Source: an uncultured Alteromonadaceae bacterium (GTDB lineage: Bacteria; Pseudomonadota; Gammaproteobacteria; Enterobacterales; Alteromonadaceae). From it: 64,000 bases of DNA. Position numbers and translations under genes: made by a program. The notes beneath the pieces were generated by a model. It had not been told where the DNA came from and did not search any database. It worked only from the letters and a program-made list of their open reading frames with translations. Below are positions 55,905 through 64,000 of this stretch, in pieces; the stretch's first letter is position 1, and every line of letters starts with the position of its first letter. The stretch covers positions 34,685 through 98,684 of the forward strand of contig CANMXU010000018.1 in assembly GCA_947501935.1 (NCBI GenBank), written 5' to 3'.

Positions 55905-55935
55905 AAGCTACAAGTTGCTTAACAACTTGTAGCTT
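55905..55935. terminator. Perfect 13-bp stem-loop after ybiT
   Basis: AAGCTACAAGTTG and CAACTTGTAGCTT with a five-base loop, between ybiT and rlmJ. It could attenuate read-through from ybiT (minus strand), though no T-run follows on that strand. Confidence 0.5.
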
Positions 55936-55970
55936 GTGCTTTTAGCTTGGCGCTTTTAACTTGCAGCTAT

Positions 55971-57563
55971 TTACGCTTGGCTGGCTAAATATTCGTCGTA
56001 AGTACCGGCGAAGTCTTCATAGCCATTTTCTTTTAACTCAATAACGCGAGTGGCTAGGCTTGAAACAAATTCACGGTCGTGTGAAACAAAAATAATGGTG
56101 CCCTCAAACTGCTCCATTGCCATGTTCAATGACTCAATAGATTCCATATCCATATGGTTAGTCGGTTCATCCATTACTAAGATATTTGGCTTTTGCATCA
56201 TTATTTTGCCAAATAACATCCGGCCTTGCTCACCACCTGATAGTACTTTGACTGATTTTTTAATATCGTCAGCAGAAAATAATAACCGTCCTAAATAACC
56301 ACGTACTGCTTGTTCGTCGTCTTCTGGTTTACGCCATTGGCTCATCCACTCAAATAAGGTCATGTCATTTTCAAATTCATGGGCATGATCTTGTGCGTAA
56401 TAACCAATGTTTACGTTTTCTGACCAAGTATATTCACCGCTTGTTGGTTGGTATTCACATTCGCCCATTAAGGTACGTAAAAATGTGGTTTTACCAACGC
56501 CATTTTCACCGATAACGGCAATGTGCTCGCCCACTTCAACCATTAATGACATATCTTTTAATACGTGATTGTCGTCGAAGCTTTTGCTTACTTTGTCTAA
56601 AACGAGGGCATTACGGAATAACTTTTTCTCTTGTTCAAAACGAATAAACGGATTAACACGGCTTGACGCTTTAACATCAGCCAATTGAATTTTATCAATT
56701 TGCTTAGCACGTGAAGTGGCTTGCTTTGCTTTTGAGGCATTGGCTGAGAAGCGCGCAACGAAGGCTTGTAGTTCACCAATTTGTGCTTTTTTCTTGGCGT
56801 TGTCTGCAATTAATTGCGCACGAGCTTGCGTTGATGCCAACATGTATTCGTCGTAGTTACCTGGGAATACCGCAAGTTCACCGTAGTCTAAATCAGCCAT
56901 GTGGGTACAAACACTGTTTAAAAAGTGACGGTCATGCGAGATGATGATCATGGTTGAGTCACGCTCGTTCAAGGTTTCTTCTAACCATTGAATGGTGTGA
57001 ATGTCTAAGTTGTTGGTTGGCTCATCAAGTAATAAAATATCTGGGTCTGAAAATAGGGCTTGCGCCAATAATACGCGTAACTTCCAACCAGGAGATACTT
57101 CACTCATTAAGCCGTAATGTTGGTCAACCGGAATACCCACGCCCATTAACAATTCACCAGCACGACTTTCTGCGCTGTAACCGTCCATTTCTGCGTATTC
57201 AGACTCTAAGTCGCCAACACGCATACCATCTTCTTCACTCATTTCTGGTAAAGCGTAAATGCGGTCACGTTCCTCTTTTACCGCCCAAAGTTCGGTATGG
57301 CCCATGATCACAGTATCAACCACTGAAAACTCTTCAAAGCCAAACTGGTCTTGGCGTAATTTACCAATACGTTCGTTTGGATCTAAGCTAACATTTCCGC
57401 TAGTTTGTTCTAAATCACCGCCTAAAATTTTCATAAAGGTTGATTTACCACAACCATTTGCGCCAATTAAACCGTAACGGTTACCACCGCCAAACTTTTG
57501 CGAAATATTTTCAAATAATGGCTTAGCGCCAAATTGTTGAGTAATGTTGTTTGCTGCTAACAT
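55971..57563 (-). CDS. ybiT: ABC-F ribosome-associated ATPase, YbiT type
   Basis: 530 residues with two ABC domains and no membrane segment. Walker A is GANGCGKST (about 35-43) and GENGVGKTT (about 350-358); signatures are [14 protein letters not shown] and [13 protein letters not shown]; Walker B with DEPTNNLD and DEPTNHMD. The linker between the domains carries the basic P-site tRNA-interaction motif region ([21 protein letters not shown]). ABC-F proteins act on the ribosome E site. The alignment of the C-terminal half fits YbiT better than EttA or Uup. Confidence 0.93.
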   Translation of the reverse strand: MLAANNITQQFGAKPLFENISQKFGGGNRYGLIGANGCGKSTFMKILGGDLEQTSGNVSLDPNERIGKLRQDQFGFEEFSVVDTVIMGHTELWAVKEERDRIYALPEMSEEDGMRVGDLESEYAEMDGYSAESRAGELLMGVGIPVDQHYGLMSEVSPGWKLRVLLAQALFSDPDILLLDEPTNNLDIHTIQWLEETLNERDSTMIIISHDRHFLNSVCTHMADLDYGELAVFPGNYDEYMLASTQARAQLIADNAKKKAQIGELQAFVARFSANASKAKQATSRAKQIDKIQLADVKASSRVNPFIRFEQEKKLFRNALVLDKVSKSFDDNHVLKDMSLMVEVGEHIAVIGENGVGKTTFLRTLMGECEYQPTSGEYTWSENVNIGYYAQDHAHEFENDMTLFEWMSQWRKPEDDEQAVRGYLGRLLFSADDIKKSVKVLSGGEQGRMLFGKIMMQKPNILVMDEPTNHMDMESIESLNMAMEQFEGTIIFVSHDREFVSSLATRVIELKENGYEDFAGTYDEYLASQA

Positions 57564-57737
57564 AAAATTTCCGTTGAATCGTGATCAGGTTAATGATGGA
57601 GCCTTTCAACCTAAATAAGCTATAAATAGCGATAAAAATAATAATGCGCGCGATTATACAGCAAGGGTAACTGAAAGGGTATGAGGATATTAAACAAGTT
57701 GATAACTTGTAGAAAGTTAACTATTCAAAAGTGACTA

Positions 57738-57760
57738 GCCCTAATTACTTTGATTAGGGC
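57738..57760. terminator. Stem-loop downstream of DUF2164 gene
   Basis: GCCCTAAT and ATTAGGGC, eight bp, seven-base loop. On the minus strand only a short TTTT follows 10 bases later. Possible end of the ygiQ-DUF2164 transcript. Confidence 0.4.
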
Positions 57761-57804
57761 AGAGGTGATGGTTGTGATTAGCCAAGAGTTTTTGACGCTA
57801 ATTA

Positions 57805-58047
57805 TTACATTTCTTTTTCTATGGCGTATAAGTCGTCGTCAATAGTTTCAAGCCGAGCTTGAAAAATATTACGCGCGTCAGCTAAGCCTTGGTTGTAATA
57901 GTGACCTGCTAGCTCTTTTGTAAAAAAGTCTAATAAAAATTCAGCGTCAAACTGCTCTAATTCTTGGTCAAGTTCACGGCTAAAATAGCTTTGCAGTTTA
58001 TCAACCATGGTTTGGGTTGCTTGTTTTGATATTTCAATTTTTGACAT
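57805..58047 (-). CDS. DUF2164 family protein
   Basis: 80 residues that fit the DUF2164 family: KIEISKQATQTMVDKLQSYFSREL at the start and ELEQFDAEFLLDFFTKELAGHYYNQGLADAR in the middle, then a short helical end. Small cytoplasmic protein of unknown function found across gammaproteobacteria. It follows ygiQ on the same strand with a 95-bp gap. Confidence 0.88.
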   Translation of the reverse strand: MSKIEISKQATQTMVDKLQSYFSRELDQELEQFDAEFLLDFFTKELAGHYYNQGLADARNIFQARLETIDDDLYAIEKEM

Positions 58048-58142
58048 CTTTTTAACCGCTTTTTTTGAGCTGTTTATATTGAAGCACTTTTACTTACGTT
58101 ATGCATTTTAAATAAGCTATGAACGTAAAGGTTTACCAAACA

Positions 58143-60464
58143 TTATTTCTTGTGTTTCTTTTTACTTGTGGTCGGTTTTCTATCAGCAAACTGATTGTCG
58201 CTAAAACGCGTTAAACCTTGCTTGCCGTTAGTGGCGGGCTTTTTACCGTAACCACGTTTTTGTCCTGGTGAGGTTTTAAAACCTTGGGCATTATTTTTAC
58301 CTTTACCACCATTCTTTTTATGATGACTTTGGTTTTGCTCGGCGCGACTTTCTGGCGGCACTAAACAGCCTGGTTTTGTACCAATAAGCTTTCTTGCTAA
58401 GCCCATTTTTGTTAAGGCTGCACGAATTTGAGGCCAGTTAAGTGGGTCGTGATAACGCAATATCGCTTTGTGTAAGCGGCGTTGAATTGTGCCTTTAGGT
58501 ACGGTAACTGAGGCGCTATCTTTTTTGACATTTCTAAGCGAGTCTATCTCTGTGTGATATAGCGTGGTTGCGTTTGCCAATGGTGATGGGTAAAAGTTTT
58601 GTACTTGATCAAGCTTAAAGTCATTTTCTTTTAACCACAGCGCTAAATTAACCATGTCCATATCGGTTGTGCCGGGATGGGCGGAGATAAAGTAGGGAAT
58701 TAAAAACTGCTTTTTACCTGCTTGTTTTGAATATTTGTCAAACATTTCTTTAAAGGTATTATAACTGCCCATACCCGGCTTCATCATTTTATTTAATGGG
58801 CCTTCTTCGGTATGTTCAGGAGCAATTTTTAAATAACCACCAACATGGTGCGTGGCTAATTCTTTTACGTATTCAGGGTCTTGAATGGCTAAGTCGTAAC
58901 GTACGCCAGAGGCAATCAGCACTTTTTTAATGCCTTTTACTTTACGGGCGCGACGATACAAGTTAATTGTTGGCGTATGGTCGGTATCTAAATGTCCGCA
59001 AATAGTAGGCCATACACAAGACGGTTTACGGCAAGTGGCTTCGGCTTTTTCACTTTTACAGCGCAGTTGATACATGTTGGCGGTTGGTCCGCCTAGGTCT
59101 GAAATTACGCCAGTAAAGCCGGGAACTTTAACTTTAATATCTTCTATTTCAGCAATAATAGAGTCTTCACTGCGGCTTTGTATAATACGGCCTTCATGCT
59201 CGGTAATTGAACAAAAAGTACAACCGCCAAAACAGCCGCGCATAATATTTATCGAGGTTTTAATCATGTCATAGGCCGGTATTTTAGCCTTGCCATAACT
59301 TGGATGAGGAACACGCATATAAGGCAGGCCAAATACACCATCCATTTCAGCTTCAGTTAAAGGTGTTGCTGGCGGATTAAGCCAAATTAGTCGGTCACCA
59401 TGGCGCTGAGTAAGCGGTTTTGCTGAAGTCGGGTTTACCTCTTGATGAAAAATACGTGATGCATGGGCGTAAAGGACTTTATTGTCTCTAACTTGCTCGA
59501 AAGTGGGTAAGTTAATATAAGTGGTTAACCAAGGTTTCTTTTTATCAGCCCAGCTTTTATTGCGGTAATCTTTAAGTTGAACCGGTTGTATAAGTTCAAC
59601 GGGTTGTGCAGTTTTAGTGATATCAGTGGCCAGAGCTTGCGCGGTTTTCTCGGCTTTTTCAGCTTCACTTGCTTGGCTATCTTCAGCACAACTTGAAGGC
59701 GTAATTTCTTGATACGGGCTGATGATAGGGTCTATTTTCCCCGGTTTATCGATGCTTCTTGAGTCAATACCTTTCCAGCCGGGCAGGGCTTGTTTGGTTA
59801 AAAAGGCGCTGCCACGTACATCAGTGATGGTTTTAACGTCTTCACCACGGGCAATACGGTGAGCAATTTCTACTAATGGTCGCTCGGCATTACCGTAAAC
59901 TAATAAGTCAGCTTTTGAGTCAAATAAAACCGAACGTCTTACTTTATCTGACCAATAATCGTAATGGGCAATACGGCGCAGGCTGGCTTCAATGCCGCCA
60001 ATAATTACCGGCACACCTTTAAAAGCTTCTTTACAACGTTGAGTATAAGCGGTTACGGCTCTGTCAGGGCGTTTGCCGCCTTCGTCATTTGGGGTGTAAG
60101 CATCGTCATGACGCATTCTACGTTCAGCGGTATAACGGTTGATCATCGAGTCCATATTACCGGCGGTTACCCCAAAAAATAAATTTGGTTTGCCAAGTTG
60201 CATAAAGGCGTCTTTTGAGTGCCAATCAGGCTGGGCTATTATGCCGACACGAAAACCTTGCGCTTCTAGCATTCTGCCAATAATCGCCATACCAAAACTG
60301 GGGTGGTCAACATAAGCATCACCGGTAACAATAATAATGTCGCAACTGTCCCAGCCTAATTCGTCCATTTCAGCACGTGACATAGGAAGAAATGGCGCTG
60401 TTCCGTAACATTCAGCCCAATATTTTGGCTGTTCAAAAAGCGCGTTGTTTGCAGTGACATTCAT
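58143..60464 (-). CDS. ygiQ: YgiQ family radical SAM protein
   Basis: 773 residues. The N-terminal cobalamin-binding-like UPF0313 region ([30 protein letters not shown]) leads to the radical SAM cluster [16 protein letters not shown] (about residues 413-428). The C-terminal tail is long, basic and Gly/Lys-rich ([20 protein letters not shown]), probably RNA-binding or disordered. The reaction is unknown; the family is highly conserved. It lies upstream of the DUF2164 gene. Confidence 0.93.
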   Translation of the reverse strand: MNVTANNALFEQPKYWAECYGTAPFLPMSRAEMDELGWDSCDIIIVTGDAYVDHPSFGMAIIGRMLEAQGFRVGIIAQPDWHSKDAFMQLGKPNLFFGVTAGNMDSMINRYTAERRMRHDDAYTPNDEGGKRPDRAVTAYTQRCKEAFKGVPVIIGGIEASLRRIAHYDYWSDKVRRSVLFDSKADLLVYGNAERPLVEIAHRIARGEDVKTITDVRGSAFLTKQALPGWKGIDSRSIDKPGKIDPIISPYQEITPSSCAEDSQASEAEKAEKTAQALATDITKTAQPVELIQPVQLKDYRNKSWADKKKPWLTTYINLPTFEQVRDNKVLYAHASRIFHQEVNPTSAKPLTQRHGDRLIWLNPPATPLTEAEMDGVFGLPYMRVPHPSYGKAKIPAYDMIKTSINIMRGCFGGCTFCSITEHEGRIIQSRSEDSIIAEIEDIKVKVPGFTGVISDLGGPTANMYQLRCKSEKAEATCRKPSCVWPTICGHLDTDHTPTINLYRRARKVKGIKKVLIASGVRYDLAIQDPEYVKELATHHVGGYLKIAPEHTEEGPLNKMMKPGMGSYNTFKEMFDKYSKQAGKKQFLIPYFISAHPGTTDMDMVNLALWLKENDFKLDQVQNFYPSPLANATTLYHTEIDSLRNVKKDSASVTVPKGTIQRRLHKAILRYHDPLNWPQIRAALTKMGLARKLIGTKPGCLVPPESRAEQNQSHHKKNGGKGKNNAQGFKTSPGQKRGYGKKPATNGKQGLTRFSDNQFADRKPTTSKKKHKK

Positions 60465-60789
60465 ATTAATAACCCGGTAAATAGTATTAAGTGCGTTAGT
60501 TCGCCCTTTGCATTTTAAGGCAAAGGCAACGCAAGCGCGCGATTATAACAGCTTCAAAGAGACAATGGCATGGTAAATTATTTTGCTGTACTTTTATTTG
60601 AACGCAGCGAACCTGCATTTAGTCGCTTTAAATTACCTATTATCAACAGTCCCTAGTATCTTGTAGCTATGCTCTTTTAAACGTTTGAAACTCGTCGTTT
60701 TAAATTGTTTGGGTATATACTCATAAATAATCAAAGGGATAACTTCCCATTGTTTTAAAAATACTAATCATGAGACGAATGTTAATTAT
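60465..60789. other. 325-bp divergent region between ygiQ and S9 peptidase
   Basis: No gene and no strong inverted repeat; a promoter pair must lie here. Confidence 0.4.
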
Positions 60790-63267
60790 ATGAAATTACA
60801 ATTATTCACCACTATGGTGGCTTTTTCACTGGCGGCTTGCACGGCTACAGACGTGGTTAAAACTTCACCAGCATCAGTTAATTCAAATATCAAGGTTGTT
60901 ACTGCTCAGTCTGCAGTTAGTGCTAATTCATCGCAACAAATTAGCTTAGAGCAAATTATGGCAGATCCCGACTGGTTTGCCCGCTCACCACAAGCTTGGT
61001 ATTGGGGCGAAGATAGCCAAACTATTTTTTATCAACAAAAACGCCAAGGCAACCCAATTCGTGACTTGTATCAGAAAAAGATTAGCGCAACCGGCAATGG
61101 AAAATTAGCATCGTTAGCTGATCTGCATATGCTTGCTGATAGCGATGGTGTAAAAAATGCGACAGGTAGTCACAAAGCGTATCTTTTTGAAGGTAATGTT
61201 TTTGTTAAACAATTATCTAACGGTAAAGTAAAACAATTAACGCGTACCTCTGCACTTGAGCGCGACGTGATGTTTTTAACCAATGGTAATATTGCTTATC
61301 GTGTTGGTAATAGTTTTTTTGAGCATAGTATTAGTCGCAATCAAATTAAAGAACTAGCCACATTAAAAATGACGCTAGACCCTGCAGATGAAAAAGCTGA
61401 CACTTATATTAGCCAAGAACAACATAAGCTGATTGATTATATTGCTTTAACAAAGCGTAATCGTGATTTAAGAATACAAGCTAGCGATAAACTAAAAGCG
61501 CGTAATCACACCATTACTGAAAGTGAATTTGTTTTTTCAAAAGACAAAAGCTTAGTACATGCGAGTTTATCGCCAGCCGGTGATAAGTTATTGATTAGCC
61601 TTACCGATAAAACTGACCGTGCCAGCAGCGATATTATGCCCAATTACATTGCTGATGACGGTCATATTAAAGCGCAGCAAGTACGAGCACGTGTGGCGGA
61701 TAATCGGAAATATAAAGAGGAGCTTATTTTATTAGACCTAAGCTCGGGTCAGCAATTTCCTTTAAGTTATGAAACTTTACCAGGCTTTGATGAAGATGTT
61801 TTAGCCGAGGTACGTAAAGAAAACTATAAACGCGCTGGTAAGCATTACAGTTCAAAAAAATCACCACGTAATATTCATATTATCCAAAGCGAACAGCCTA
61901 TCGTTTGGCATGAAAATGGTGAGCAACTGGCAATCATGTTAGAAGCATGGGATAACAAAGACCGCTGGCTAGCGACGGTAAATTTTAATGAGAACAAGCT
62001 TGTAAACCAACATCGTTTGCATGACGAGGCATGGATCAACTGGACCTTTAATGAATTTGGTTGGTTAAACGACAGTAATCGTTTGTATTATCTTTCTGAA
62101 GAAAGTGGTTATTCGCATTTATATGTTAAATCTTTACACAGTAAAGCGCGTAAGTTAACTAGCGGTAAATTTGAAGTAAGTGATTTAACCCTTAGCCAAG
62201 ATGAGCAAAGTATTTATTTCCGCGCTAATAAAAAACATCCTGGTATTTATGAAGTGTATAAAGTTGGCGTTGAGAAAAATGAGCAAGGTGATAGTGATAA
62301 CATTACGGCGCTAACTGACCTTGGTGGTAATAATACTTATGCGCTCAGCCCTGATGAGTCAAAGTTATTAATAGAACATTCTACTATTACGATGCCGCCG
62401 GAATTATACCTACAAGAACTTAGCGAAAATGCCACAGCTACGCGCCTAACTCATACCGTAACCGACGCTTTTTTAAACCTACCTTGGGTCGCGCCACAAA
62501 TAGTTGCTATAGCCTCAAGTAATCAAGCAGAGCCGATTTATTCAAAAGTATATTTACCTGAAAATTTTGACTTAACCACTAAGAAAAACCGTGCCGTTAT
62601 GTTTAGCCACGGCGCCGGCTATTTACAAAATTCTCATTTAGGCTGGTCAGGTTATTTCCGTGAATACATGTTTCATAGCATGCTAGTTCAACAAGGTTAT
62701 GTGGTTATAGATATGGATTACCGCGCTTCAAAAGGTTATGGCCGTGACTGGCGTACCGCGATTTATCGCCATATGGGAAAGCCTGAAGTGGAAGATATGC
62801 GCGATGGCGTAAACTGGTTAGTTGAAAATGTTAATGTTGATCGTGAGCGCATTGGTACTTATGGCGGCTCTTATGGTGGCTTTTTAACCTTAATGTCGAT
62901 GTTTACCGAGCCTGACTTATTTCAATCGGGTTCAGCATTACGCTTAGTATCTGACTGGGCTTATTATAACCATGGCTATACTTCAAATATTTTGAATACG
63001 CCAGCCGATGATGCTATTGCTTATGAGCGTAGTTCACCGATTTATTTTGCGGAAGGTTTAGAGAAGCCATTATTAATTAATGCTCCTATGGTTGATGATA
63101 ATGTCTTTTTTCAAGACACTGTTCGCTTAGTGCAGCGTTTAATCGAGTTAGAGAAGCAAGACTTTGAAACTGCAATTTACCCAGTTGAACCGCATGGGTT
63201 TGTGCAGCCAAGTTCATGGTTAAACGAGTATCGACGTATTTATAAGTTGTTTGAAAATACTTTATAA
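60790..63267 (+). CDS. S9 family prolyl peptidase (DPP IV-like), lipoprotein
   Basis: 825 residues with lipobox L-A-A-C (lipidated Cys about 17). A beta-propeller domain (about 60-560) precedes an alpha/beta hydrolase with the Ser nucleophile Ser694 in GTYGGSYGG, Asp769 in APMVDDNVFFQ, and His802 in EPHGF. DPP IV has HGTADDN at the Asp block; here HG is replaced by NAP, but the catalytic Asp is kept. It cleaves dipeptides or oligopeptides near Pro in the periplasm or at the outer membrane. The IS3 element begins 26 bp after the stop. Confidence 0.92.
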   Translation: MKLQLFTTMVAFSLAACTATDVVKTSPASVNSNIKVVTAQSAVSANSSQQISLEQIMADPDWFARSPQAWYWGEDSQTIFYQQKRQGNPIRDLYQKKISATGNGKLASLADLHMLADSDGVKNATGSHKAYLFEGNVFVKQLSNGKVKQLTRTSALERDVMFLTNGNIAYRVGNSFFEHSISRNQIKELATLKMTLDPADEKADTYISQEQHKLIDYIALTKRNRDLRIQASDKLKARNHTITESEFVFSKDKSLVHASLSPAGDKLLISLTDKTDRASSDIMPNYIADDGHIKAQQVRARVADNRKYKEELILLDLSSGQQFPLSYETLPGFDEDVLAEVRKENYKRAGKHYSSKKSPRNIHIIQSEQPIVWHENGEQLAIMLEAWDNKDRWLATVNFNENKLVNQHRLHDEAWINWTFNEFGWLNDSNRLYYLSEESGYSHLYVKSLHSKARKLTSGKFEVSDLTLSQDEQSIYFRANKKHPGIYEVYKVGVEKNEQGDSDNITALTDLGGNNTYALSPDESKLLIEHSTITMPPELYLQELSENATATRLTHTVTDAFLNLPWVAPQIVAIASSNQAEPIYSKVYLPENFDLTTKKNRAVMFSHGAGYLQNSHLGWSGYFREYMFHSMLVQQGYVVIDMDYRASKGYGRDWRTAIYRHMGKPEVEDMRDGVNWLVENVNVDRERIGTYGGSYGGFLTLMSMFTEPDLFQSGSALRLVSDWAYYNHGYTSNILNTPADDAIAYERSSPIYFAEGLEKPLLINAPMVDDNVFFQDTVRLVQRLIELEKQDFETAIYPVEPHGFVQPSSWLNEYRRIYKLFENTL

Positions 63268-63293
63268 GTTGTTACTACATAGGTAAAACAGTA

Positions 63294-64000
63294 TGTCTCG
63301 TCCTGATATACGTTGACAATTTTTAATGAAAGGCCAGTAGCTTTTGCTCCTGGTCTTTTTTGTGCACTTGCTCTGGTGTTTTCATCCCTAAACTTAAGTG
63401 CGGCCTCATTTCATTGTATATCAATATTGATTCCTCAACGAGTTGTTTTAATTCATCAATATCTCGGCATTTATATAAAAGAAATTCTTGTTTGAGTATA
63501 CCGTTAATACGCTCTGCTAGTGCGTTTTGATAACAATCATAACCATCAGTCATAGATGGTACTATCTTGTTTATACTCAGTTTTTCTTGATATACCTGTG
63601 AGCAGTATTGTAATCCTCTGTCTGAGTGGTGAATCGCACTACATTGGTATTGGCGATTATTTACCGTCATATCTAATGCTTTAACCACATCAGTTGCTTT
63701 CATTTCATCACTGAGTTCATAGCCCATAATTTTACGACTATAAGCATCTGTGACTAGTGATAGATAGTGAACACCTTGCTCTGATTGAACATAGGTTATA
63801 TCACTAACAAATACTTCTTCAGGCTCTTTAGGCTTTAACTCTTTTAACAAATTGGGATGTTTTTTCATCCAATGCTTACTGTAAGTTGTTTTGGTGTAAC
63901 TGCGTTTGGGCTTAACCAGTAAGTTTTCATTTCTTAAATAAGTAAAGAAACTGTCTCGACCTAAATTAATGCCTTGCTCTTTGAATTTAGGTTTAAGTAA
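63294..64000 (-). mobile_element. IS3-family insertion sequence (right part, runs off window)
   Basis: The end at about 63294 reads TGTCTCGTCCTG, then ATATACGTTGACA, the TG-start of an IS3-family terminal repeat (IS150-like). It contains the 3' part of the transposase gene. The other end lies beyond the window, so target duplication cannot be checked. Confidence 0.75.
63323..64000 (-). CDS. IS3-family transposase OrfB (partial)
   Basis: About 225 residues are visible; the frame is open to the window end, so the ATG at 63868 is internal. The upstream part reads INLGRDSFFTYLRNENLLV and KRSYTKTTYSKHWM, typical of OrfB of IS150-like elements. The DDE triad is visible: Asp in VSDITYV, Asp in HHSDRGLQYCS, Glu in NALAERINGILKQE. 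It catalyses transposition after OrfA-OrfB frameshifting; OrfA is outside the window. It appears intact as far as it goes. Confidence 0.93.
   Translation of the reverse strand, partial: LLKPKFKEQGINLGRDSFFTYLRNENLLVKPKRSYTKTTYSKHWMKKHPNLLKELKPKEPEEVFVSDITYVQSEQGVHYLSLVTDAYSRKIMGYELSDEMKATDVVKALDMTVNNRQYQCSAIHHSDRGLQYCSQVYQEKLSINKIVPSMTDGYDCYQNALAERINGILKQEFLLYKCRDIDELKQLVEESILIYNEMRPHLSLGMKTPEQVHKKDQEQKLLAFH

Noticed and set aside
63070..63120. S9 peptidase inactivated at the Asp block
   Set aside because: HG before the Asp is changed to NAP, but the catalytic Asp, Ser and His are all kept, so inactivity cannot be argued.
63313..63495. 60-codon open frame antisense to the transposase
   Set aside because: Shadow of the IS3 transposase gene, which has the complete DDE motif.

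Overview
The window is AT-rich chromosomal DNA that reads as a marine gammaproteobacterium of the Alteromonadales, most like Colwelliaceae (Colwellia/Thalassotalea type). This placement is inferred from the gene families: a psrA-nagZ pair, an OsmC-YcaO fusion near rimO, a MASE1 hybrid kinase, a PEP-CTERM protein, an M2 dipeptidase, and many periplasmic sulfatases. No rRNA, tRNA or CRISPR array was found.

Region 1 (1-26.8 kb) is an accessory polysaccharide-degradation locus. It holds seven S1-type sulfatases (one cut by the window edge), a GH2 beta-galactosidase, a GH128-type glycosidase with a C-terminal carbohydrate-binding domain, a GH16 endo-glycanase, a SASA/SGNH esterase, a parallel beta-helix protein and a galactose mutarotase. 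Nearly all carry signal peptides or lipoboxes. The set fits stepwise desulfation and depolymerisation of a sulfated galactan, with GalM handling released galactose. The exact polymer cannot be fixed from sequence. No TonB receptor, sugar permease, kinase or sulfatase-maturase is in the window. Four substrate-binding proteins without any permease sit in or beside this locus.

Region 2 (27.8-46.4 kb) is mostly core genes: a DUF885 peptidase, a U32 protein (RlhA-like), a GST, a hybrid histidine kinase, a divergent old-yellow-enzyme/TetR pair with three near-identical operators, a GAF protein, OsmC-YcaO, a small beta-barrel, DUF938, a FemAB-like protein, RimO and a lipoprotein.

Region 3 (46.6-50.3 kb) is an uncharacterised four-gene minus-strand cluster headed by a small J-domain protein. 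Next to it is a PstS-like gene broken by a one-base frameshift inside a perfect 18-bp inverted repeat.

Region 4 (50.4-64 kb) is core again: M2 peptidase, PsrA, NagZ, a small membrane protein, RlmJ, YbiT-type ABC-F, DUF2164, YgiQ and an S9 peptidase. It ends in an IS3-family transposase that runs off the window.

The best second-look items are the frameshifted PstS-like gene with its inverted repeat, the triple operator whose half-sites are also the -35 boxes of both promoters, a nine-G run inside the GH128 gene, heptamer arrays (TTNNTAG) just after two orphan binding-protein genes, the J-domain cluster, and a beta-helix enzyme of unknown specificity.
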